From: Sphingorhabdus sp. EL138
Lineage (GTDB): Bacteria > Pseudomonadota > Alphaproteobacteria > Sphingomonadales > Sphingomonadaceae
Length of the DNA stretch: 64,000 nucleotides
Direction: 5' to 3'
Assembly (NCBI RefSeq): GCF_945862485.1
Contig: NZ_CAMAYF010000005.1
Span: forward strand, 62,001 to 126,000
The number at the start of each line of letters is the position of its first letter. Position 1 is the stretch's first letter. The position numbers and the translations under genes were made by a program. Of the stretch, positions 58,097 to 64,000 are shown in pieces. Below the pieces are notes generated by a model. The model saw only the letters and a list, made by a program, of their open reading frames with translations, had not been told where the DNA came from and made no database searches.

Positions 58097-59926
58097 CTAT
58101 TTTTGGACGAGATAATCGGGGGAAGCAAACACAAGAAGTGTCGCCAGATACACGCGTCGTTCCTTGTCTGCCACCGCACTGATGTCCGTGACGGTCGTCG
58201 CGTCAAGCGCGGCCTTGATAGTAGCTTTGGTGGTGTCGGTGAGCTGGTTTCCGGACAACAACAAGGACAGCCTGTTAAGTAAGGCCGCAGTGTCGGAAAC
58301 GATAGCTAACTCACGCGTATAATTGGCTTTAACGTCATTGTTCAGGCCGTTGACTGATCCGATGGCTGAAGCCATGAAGTTGATGTAGCCGGCAACACTG
58401 ACTTCGGTAACGATTTGGAATTCAGGTGCGACAAGCGCGTTCGTAGCAATGGCCGTGTTCGCAGGGACGTAACCCGGACGGTAAAAATTGAATACGGACG
58501 GCGCACGCAAAGGGCTTTGCCCAAGACTGGTGGCAGGATTGGACAGATTTGCGATGATCCAATTACCTGATCGCGATGTGGCACCGAAATTTCGGGCCCA
58601 TTGCGTAAAACGCAGCACGGGCTCGCGTACTTTACCAAAGGTCGGCGACGTCAACCCAGCCGCATTTGTGGCTTCATCATCCAGCAAAATGGCCTTGAAA
58701 ACCGCGCGCAAATCGCCACGAACGCCAGAACCATTATTGTTAAATATCTTGGCAACACGATCAACATAACCAGCGCTAGGGTTACTGGTCACCAAACGCT
58801 GGATCATTTGTTTTGAAAAGAAAGGGCCAACATTGGGATGGTTAAAAAGTGCGTCCAGCGCCAGTTTCATGGATGTTGGGGCATCAGTGTTGGCCGGAAT
58901 AGTTGTGCCCAGAAATGTTTTTTCCAACATGGAATGTTCGCTGCTGGTCTGCGGCCTTGACCATCTGGTCGGGTCGCTTGTCATTGGCCTGATTACAGAT
59001 TCTAACGGCGCTACCAATGTTGATGGCACACGGACAGAAGGTGTTCTGACCAAATTCGAATAGTCGTAACTATAACCGGTAAATACGCGCGCGAGGTTCG
59101 ACACATCGGAACTAGTATATGTTTCGATGGGCTGACCAGTGGTTCCGAGTTTTTTGGTGCCGTCATTATTCAGCTCATTCAAACCAATGGTGAAAAGCTG
59201 CATGACTTCACGCGCATAATTTTCGTCGGGTACGCGACCAGTCCGCGTATCTTCTTTCTTGTTATCGAGTGTGCTCAGGTAAACGCCCATTGCGGGGTTG
59301 AGTGTTACATCTTCCAGTAACTGACGGAAATTACCCAGAGCATGGCGGTTGAGAACGTCCCAGTAAGCCGCCATAGCATTCGACCGCCATGTGATTTCGA
59401 TGCCGTTGGTGGATACGACAAAAAACTGGGAAAGCGCGTACGCCAATCTTTTACGCACGGGGTCGGGGCTGGTGATCAACTGGTTCCAGACCATATAATC
59501 GGCGAACACGCTATTGTTGTAAAATTCTTCGGTGGTGACTTGATCATAACCGCGCGATGAAAGCCATGCGACACCCGTCTGGCTAATCGGAATGTCCATC
59601 TGCTTATCGAGCCAGGCCACATATCCTACAGATCGGATATCCGCGATTTCGGTTTCAGTCGCCGCAAGACTGGCCTTCAAAATGAAACGGACTGCTTCGC
59701 CATCTGTCGTGGGCTTAGCGACTTGCACCGTTGGTCCAAAAATAGAGGTATTTGAATTCCCGTCAGCGCCTCCGCCACCACATGCGGCTAGGGCCAATGA
59801 TGCAGCGGGAATAGCAAAAATGGCGGGCGATTTTTCCCGGATAATTTCCTGCGACGCAGCGAAAGCGTCATCGGAGACGTCAAATTTTGTTGGCCCCTCA
59901 AGAGCCGCGCATTCAGCTTGCGTCAT
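58097..59926 (-). CDS. DUF1800 domain protein with an atypical lipobox
   Basis: A 609-aa protein. The DUF1800 region runs from AVRFILKASLAATETEIADI to ADKERRVYLATLLVFASPDYLVQK, including YAREVMQLFTIGLNELN and SPLRAPSVFNFYRPGY. Function is unknown; DUF1800 and DUF1501 genes are often paired in Gram-negative bacteria. The N-terminus is odd: about 31 polar residues precede a hydrophobic stretch ending LALAACGGGG, a lipobox-like Cys at residue 49. GGGGGGAAAGTG lies just upstream of ATG 59926 and supports that start. It leads the two-gene operon. Confidence 0.85.
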   Translation of the reverse strand: MTQAECAALEGPTKFDVSDDAFAASQEIIREKSPAIFAIPAASLALAACGGGGADGNSNTSIFGPTVQVAKPTTDGEAVRFILKASLAATETEIADIRSVGYVAWLDKQMDIPISQTGVAWLSSRGYDQVTTEEFYNNSVFADYMVWNQLITSPDPVRKRLAYALSQFFVVSTNGIEITWRSNAMAAYWDVLNRHALGNFRQLLEDVTLNPAMGVYLSTLDNKKEDTRTGRVPDENYAREVMQLFTIGLNELNNDGTKKLGTTGQPIETYTSSDVSNLARVFTGYSYDYSNLVRTPSVRVPSTLVAPLESVIRPMTSDPTRWSRPQTSSEHSMLEKTFLGTTIPANTDAPTSMKLALDALFNHPNVGPFFSKQMIQRLVTSNPSAGYVDRVAKIFNNNGSGVRGDLRAVFKAILLDDEATNAAGLTSPTFGKVREPVLRFTQWARNFGATSRSGNWIIANLSNPATSLGQSPLRAPSVFNFYRPGYVPANTAIATNALVAPEFQIVTEVSVAGYINFMASAIGSVNGLNNDVKANYTRELAIVSDTAALLNRLSLLLSGNQLTDTTKATIKAALDATTVTDISAVADKERRVYLATLLVFASPDYLVQK

Positions 59927-60000
59927 TACACTTTCCCCCCAACCAGAAAGGCCATTCCAAGTGTTGGAAAGACCGTGGTTCCCAACGCCGTTGTCACACC

Positions 60001-60035
60001 AGTGTAATCATGTAACGCTTACGTATGGTTACACT
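60001..60035. promoter_or_regulatory. 35-bp near-perfect palindrome, possible operator
   Basis: AGTGTAATCAT and ATGGTTACACT form 11-bp arms with one mismatch, and a smaller nested pair GTAA/TTAC surrounds a central CGC. The size and symmetry suit a dimeric regulator of the TetR or similar type. It lies between the divergent DUF1800 and virB1 genes, about 75 nt from one start and 105 nt from the other. Confidence 0.6.
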
Positions 60036-60139
60036 TGTTTATACCTTTTCCAATTCCAAACAATTAATTTTTTTGTTGCGATGGGTGGGGTAGGAGATTA
60101 GTCAGCGCTATGGTACCAAGCGTGATTTAGTCTCAGAAT

Positions 60140-60748
60140 ATGATCAACAGGCGCTTCACCCCCTCGTTTTGTGCAGTTTTTCTTCTCGCGGGATTGTGCT
60201 CGGGTGCGCACGCAAACGTTTTCGAACGTAGGCAAAATGGCAATCTCGTCGAAATATCTAAGCCGGCATGGCGGTCGGACGCGTCGCCGGATGTCGGCGA
60301 TCGATATGGTCCCAAAGCAGAGCCCGCATCTATCTCTTCCCAATCACAAAATGCCGTGCGGCAGCATATTCACGCCACGGCAACGCGCTTCGGCGTTGAC
60401 CGCAACCTGGTCGATGCCGTTGCTTGGCAAGAGTCACGATATAATCCGCACGCGCGCTCCACGGCAGGGGCGATAGGTGTGATGCAACTTATGCCCGGGA
60501 CTGCGCGGCAATTGGGTGTCCGTAACCCACATGATGTGGAACAGAATGTGGTCGGTGGGACAGCTTATCTGCGTCAGCAGCTTGAACGTTTTGGCAATAA
60601 CGTGCCGCTTGCTTTGGCTGCATACAATGCCGGACCCGGTGCAGTTATAAAATATGGCGGCATCCCGCCGTACCGCGAAACACAAGATTACGTCCGCCAA
60701 ATAATGCAACGTCTATCGGCAACGTCGACGTATCGCCCAGGATATTGA
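60140..60748 (+). CDS. virB1: VirB1-like lytic transglycosylase
   Basis: A 202-aa exported murein hydrolase that opens the peptidoglycan for the secretion channel. The signal peptide is FCAVFLLAGLCSGAHA. The SLT domain is intact: VDAVAWQESRYNPHARSTAGAIGVMQLMPGTARQLG, with the catalytic Glu in WQESRYN, and ALAAYNAGPGAVIKYGGIPPYRETQDYV. It is the first gene of the operon; virB2 follows at once. Stand-alone SLT enzymes look similar, but the position before VirB2-VirB4 supports VirB1. Confidence 0.85.
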   Translation: MINRRFTPSFCAVFLLAGLCSGAHANVFERRQNGNLVEISKPAWRSDASPDVGDRYGPKAEPASISSQSQNAVRQHIHATATRFGVDRNLVDAVAWQESRYNPHARSTAGAIGVMQLMPGTARQLGVRNPHDVEQNVVGGTAYLRQQLERFGNNVPLALAAYNAGPGAVIKYGGIPPYRETQDYVRQIMQRLSATSTYRPGY

Positions 60749-60756
60749 GGTTCATG

Positions 60757-61074
60757 ATGACATATACATTCTCCCGTTTTTTCACCTTAGCTGCGTTGGC
60801 CTTTGCTCTACCCAAAACGGCGATGGCGCAGGTCGCTAATGTCGATCCGCAGGGTTCAGGGCCAATCGTCAATGCGCTAGGCTGGATACAGGGCACGCTG
60901 CTTGGCAATGTCGCAACGACGGCAGCCGTAATCGCCGTTGCCGTTGTGGGCCTGATGATGCTGACGGGACGCATGAACTGGCGCTTTGGTGCCACCGTCA
61001 TCATTGGCTGTTTCATTCTCTTTGGCGCCACAGCGATTGTCTCAGGTATTCGTATCGCCGCAGTTGGCGGTTAG
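60757..61074 (+). CDS. virB2: VirB2-like major pilin (TrbC/VirB2 family)
   Basis: A 105-aa pilin precursor. The signal peptide ends near LPKTAMAQ. Two hydrophobic helices (ALGWIQGTLLGNVATTAAVIAVAVVGLMML and GATVIIGCFILFGATAIVSGI) flank the short polar loop TGRMNW, the VirB2 pattern. GAGG lies 6 nt before ATG 60757; the ORF track uses a TTG at 60745. It lies between virB1 and virB3. Confidence 0.85.
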   Translation: MTYTFSRFFTLAALAFALPKTAMAQVANVDPQGSGPIVNALGWIQGTLLGNVATTAAVIAVAVVGLMMLTGRMNWRFGATVIIGCFILFGATAIVSGIRIAAVGG

Positions 61075-61077
61075 GCT

Positions 61078-61362
61078 ATGACCCCGCTGAACCGCACGCC
61101 GATATTCCGGGCATTAACACAGCCGCAGATGTTTGCTGGCGTTACCTATAGCTATTTTGTCATCAATCTGGTCGTTACTACCGAGATTTTCTTGATCACG
61201 CGTTCATTTTGGGCGATCCCGGCAGCCGCCATCATCCATGCTATTGGCTATATGGCGTGTTTGCGCGAGCCCCGGATTTTCGACCTCTGGATTACGAAAG
61301 TAAGCCGTTGCGGCCGTACGCGCACATATGATCTTTGGCGCTGCAACAGTTACCGGCCTTAA
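61078..61362 (+). CDS. virB3: VirB3-like inner-membrane protein
   Basis: A 94-aa protein starting LNRTPIFRALTQPQMFAGV, the VirB3 opening, with one or two membrane helices (YFVINLVVTTEIFLI and FWAIPAAAIIHAIGYMA). The rest is a short polar tail. It assists pilus assembly with VirB4 and lies 3 nt after virB2 and 3 nt before virB4. Confidence 0.88.
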   Translation: MTPLNRTPIFRALTQPQMFAGVTYSYFVINLVVTTEIFLITRSFWAIPAAAIIHAIGYMACLREPRIFDLWITKVSRCGRTRTYDLWRCNSYRP

Positions 61363-61365
61363 TCT

Positions 61366-63792
61366 ATGAAAACGGTTGCCCAAAAAGCCTCAGCTTTGGA
61401 CCCCTGTGCAGGGGACCGTCTGCCTTATGCCGGGCATTTGGATGACCATACGGTTATGACCCGCAGCGGCGACTTGATCCAGATGATCCAGGTCGACGGT
61501 GTTGCTTTTGAAACTGCCGATAGTGAAACACTGAACCATATGGCGGCGGTGCGTGATGTTGTGATGCGCGGCATCGCAAACTCTAACCTGATGTTATATT
61601 GCCACGTCATCCGTCGTCAGGTGACTGCCGAACTATCGGGCGCGCAACCAGAGGGGTTTGTCCGTGACCTAGACGATGCGTGGCAGCAACAATTGCGCGG
61701 CAAAAGGCTCTATATAAATGACATAGTGCTAATGCTAGTACGTCGACCAGCCCGGGGAAAGATCGGCTTTTTTGACCGCCTCACCAAATGGGGCAATGGT
61801 ACACGCAACAGCGCCGAACGGCTGGCTGACCAAACGCGGGAACTGCGCGAATTGGATGCGGCACGTACCAACCTGCTTTCCGCCCTCAGCCGTTATGGCC
61901 CGCGCCTGCTGGGCCGCTATCAAGGTGCGAGCGGTATCTGTTCCGAACCGCTTGAGATATTGTCGGCTCTATATAATTGTGAAATGCAGCCCGTGCTTGA
62001 ACCCATGGGCGACGCTGGCCACTATCTGCCCTATAAGCGGATCAGCTTTGGCCTGGATGCTCTGGAATTGAAAGGCGCTAGCGCTAACACGTCGCGTTTT
62101 GGTGCCATTGTTTCCATCAAAGATTATCCTGCTTATACCGCACCGGGTATGCTCGATAATCTGCTGCGCCTGCCGCATGAGCTGACGATGACGGAGAGCT
62201 TTGCTTTCATCGACCGGCAGATCGCAGATGAGCGCATCGGGCTTGCACTGCGCCGGTTACGTGCGACCTCAGACGAGACTACGACCCTGCGCCAAGGCCT
62301 ACTGGGTGCAAAGGATGACCTTACGGGCGGAGCTGCGGCTTATGGCGAGCACCATCTGACTGTCCATGTCCGCGCTATGACCTTGGCCGCGCTGGATGCT
62401 GCCGTCGCCGACGTGCAAGCATCGCTGGCTGATATTGGGGCCGTTGCCGTGCGTGAGGATCTCAATCTTGAAAGTGCCTTTTGGGGTCAATTTCCCGGCA
62501 ACGCAGATTTTATTGCGCGCAAGGCATTGGTGTCGACGGCCAATTTGTCCGGTCTTATTTCGCTCCATGGGTTTCCGATTGGCATGCCTGAAGGCGGTCC
62601 ATGGGGTGAACCAATCACGGTGCTCGAAACGACATCCAGCACGCCCTATTTCTTTAATTTGCATAGCGGCGATTTGGGTAATTTCACGCTTATCGGGCCA
62701 TCGGGGTCGGGCAAAACGGTGGTGCTCAATTTCCTGATTGCGCAAGCGCAGAAGTTTTATCCCCGCACTTTTTTCTTTGATAAGGATCGTGGTGCCGAGA
62801 TTTTCATTCGCGCCATTGGTGGCCATTATGATGTCTTGCGGCCCGGAACGCCAACCGGTTTCAATCCGCTTCAACTACCCGAAAATGCAACAAATCAGGC
62901 GTTTCTGCGCCAGTGGTTATCGCAATTGCTTACGCCAGCGGGCGGGCAACTTACTGCCGATGAAAACGCGATTATCGCGAGTGCCGTGGATGCTAATTTC
63001 GGTCAGCCCACCGAATACCGCCAATTACGGTATTTGGTGGAGCTACTGGCTGGTGGCGCGCGTCCCATCCGTGGTGATCTCGCTTCGCGCCTTGCACCTT
63101 GGTATGGCTCGGGTGAGCATGCATGGTTGTTCGATAACTCAGCAGACCAGTTGAACCTTGATACAAGAACCGCTGGCTTTGACATGACGGCATTGCTCGA
63201 CAACCCAACCTTGCGGACGCCCGCGATGATGTATTTGTTCCACCGCGTTGATGAACGCTTGGACGGCAGCCCGTCCATGATTGTAATCGACGAAGGGTGG
63301 AAAGCGCTTGATGACGACATCTTTGTCCGCCGTCTGAAGGATTGGATGAAGACCATTCGCAAACGCAATGGGGTAGTCGGTTTTGCCACACAAAGCGCAA
63401 GTGACGCGATTGAAAGTAAGATTGCCGCGACCATCATTGAACAATCCGCCACGCAATTGTTCATGAGCAACCCCAAGGCACAAGCATCCGATTATTGCGA
63501 TGGTTTCGGCCTTACCGCGCATGAGCTGGATCTCGTGCGATCCTTGCCAGAACATTTGCGCTGCGTTTTGATCAAACAAGGCGGGAATAGCGTGGTTGCG
63601 CGTCTCGACATTGGCAATATGCCCGATGCAATCACCGTGTTGTCGGGCCGCGAAAGCAGCGTTCGTAAACTGGACGAACTGCGCCGCGTGCATGGTGATG
63701 CGCCGTCCGAATGGATGCCGATATTGTTGAAGGATGCGCAGGAAGTTGCATTGGCCCCGTGGTCAGCTGCAAAAACGGGAATGCATAGCTGA
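61366..63792 (+). CDS. virB4: VirB4-like type IV secretion ATPase
   Basis: An 808-aa ATPase that drives pilus assembly and transport. The N-terminal CagE/TrbE-like domain spans the first 430 or so residues (HLDDHTVMTRSGDLIQMIQVDG). Walker A is LIGPSGSGKTVVLNFLIAQA near residue 443, and Walker B is MIVIDEGWKALDD near residue 638, followed by VVGFATQSASDAIESKIA. The length is typical. The stop shares a base with the next start (TGATG). Confidence 0.95.
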   Translation: MKTVAQKASALDPCAGDRLPYAGHLDDHTVMTRSGDLIQMIQVDGVAFETADSETLNHMAAVRDVVMRGIANSNLMLYCHVIRRQVTAELSGAQPEGFVRDLDDAWQQQLRGKRLYINDIVLMLVRRPARGKIGFFDRLTKWGNGTRNSAERLADQTRELRELDAARTNLLSALSRYGPRLLGRYQGASGICSEPLEILSALYNCEMQPVLEPMGDAGHYLPYKRISFGLDALELKGASANTSRFGAIVSIKDYPAYTAPGMLDNLLRLPHELTMTESFAFIDRQIADERIGLALRRLRATSDETTTLRQGLLGAKDDLTGGAAAYGEHHLTVHVRAMTLAALDAAVADVQASLADIGAVAVREDLNLESAFWGQFPGNADFIARKALVSTANLSGLISLHGFPIGMPEGGPWGEPITVLETTSSTPYFFNLHSGDLGNFTLIGPSGSGKTVVLNFLIAQAQKFYPRTFFFDKDRGAEIFIRAIGGHYDVLRPGTPTGFNPLQLPENATNQAFLRQWLSQLLTPAGGQLTADENAIIASAVDANFGQPTEYRQLRYLVELLAGGARPIRGDLASRLAPWYGSGEHAWLFDNSADQLNLDTRTAGFDMTALLDNPTLRTPAMMYLFHRVDERLDGSPSMIVIDEGWKALDDDIFVRRLKDWMKTIRKRNGVVGFATQSASDAIESKIAATIIEQSATQLFMSNPKAQASDYCDGFGLTAHELDLVRSLPEHLRCVLIKQGGNSVVARLDIGNMPDAITVLSGRESSVRKLDELRRVHGDAPSEWMPILLKDAQEVALAPWSAAKTGMHS

Positions 63793-64000
63793 TGGCCAGT
63801 TGCGTTACCCTCAACCCTGCGGCAGGCTCGGCGGAAACGATGGTGAATGCCGTTGATTGCTATATCGGGGCCACCGTGCAAGCTGGCTATGCCAATTTGC
63901 TGGGCCAAGGCAGCGTGTTTAGTGTTGCCCTCACGATTGCGTTGACGATTTACGTCGCGATCATCGGTTATCGGCTGATATTTGGACGTTCCTCGCTTAG
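63792..64000 (+). CDS. virB6: VirB6-like (TrbL/VirB6) membrane protein, cut by window edge
   Basis: Only the first 69 codons are in the window. After a polar start (SCVTLNPAAGSAETMVNAVDCYI) comes a hydrophobic helix (FSVALTIALTIYVAIIGYRLIF), the start of a polytopic VirB6/TrbL protein, the membrane pore candidate of the channel. It directly follows virB4; a virB5 gene is not found between them. The identification rests on position and hydrophobic pattern. Confidence 0.65.
   Translation, partial: MASCVTLNPAAGSAETMVNAVDCYIGATVQAGYANLLGQGSVFSVALTIALTIYVAIIGYRLIFGRSSL

Overview
This window reads as a chromosomal stretch of an alphaproteobacterium, most likely of the order Sphingomonadales (Sphingorhabdus/Sphingopyxis-like). 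The reasons are the F1-only ATP synthase operon atpHAGDC with an Ala/Lys/Pro-extended beta subunit, the hrcA-grpE and dnaK-dnaJ arrangement, a large TonB-dependent receptor locus, REP-like palindromes of the 'CTGAAACAAGTTCAG' type, and moderate GC content (judged by eye). The genus assignment is inference, because no rRNA gene is present.

Layout. 1-7.3 kb: selO (running off the left edge) and a GT4 glycosyltransferase, separated by a 265-bp inverted-repeat element; then a nitronate-monooxygenase-like protein, an ammonium transporter, a 2-hydroxyacid dehydrogenase and an exported SH3 protein. 7.3-12.3 kb: the F1 ATP synthase operon on the minus strand. 12.5-24.1 kb: dienelactone hydrolase, DNA repair (ogt-type, recR), RNA and protein processing (truA, fmt, def, rsmI, rph), lpoA-like lipoprotein, gshB, dedA, xerC, hemW and rdgB. 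24.2-31.3 kb: the heat-shock block hrcA-grpE, a MATE exporter, a copper-chaperone-like lipoprotein, dnaK and dnaJ. 31.3-48.3 kb: a large patatin-like protein, radA-cvpA-iscU-like, a decayed kefB antiporter, a 165-bp palindromic element, aroK-aroB, an orphan 615-aa exported protein, xerD, accA, an M48-LysM protease, mutT, a methyltransferase, comF, grxC, a DUF1178 gene and tRNA-Arg(CCT).

Beyond the tRNA the content becomes accessory. 48.8-56.4 kb is a co-directional nutrient-scavenging locus: dicarboxylate symporter, Tat-exported esterase, 1016-aa TonB-dependent receptor, exported M14 zinc carboxypeptidase and a secreted alpha/beta hydrolase. 56.7-59.9 kb is a DUF1800-DUF1501 operon on the minus strand. 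From 60.1 kb to the right edge a VirB type IV secretion operon begins (virB1, B2, B3, B4, then virB6 cut by the edge). A near-perfect 35-bp palindrome lies between these two divergent operons and could be a shared operator.

The most notable non-gene signals are two related MITE-like elements with a common core of about 95 bp, short copies of their terminal sequence at gene ends (where they often supply the stop codon), and the two-hit kefB pseudogene next to one element. No CRISPR array, complete insertion sequence, rRNA or integrase-bearing phage was seen.
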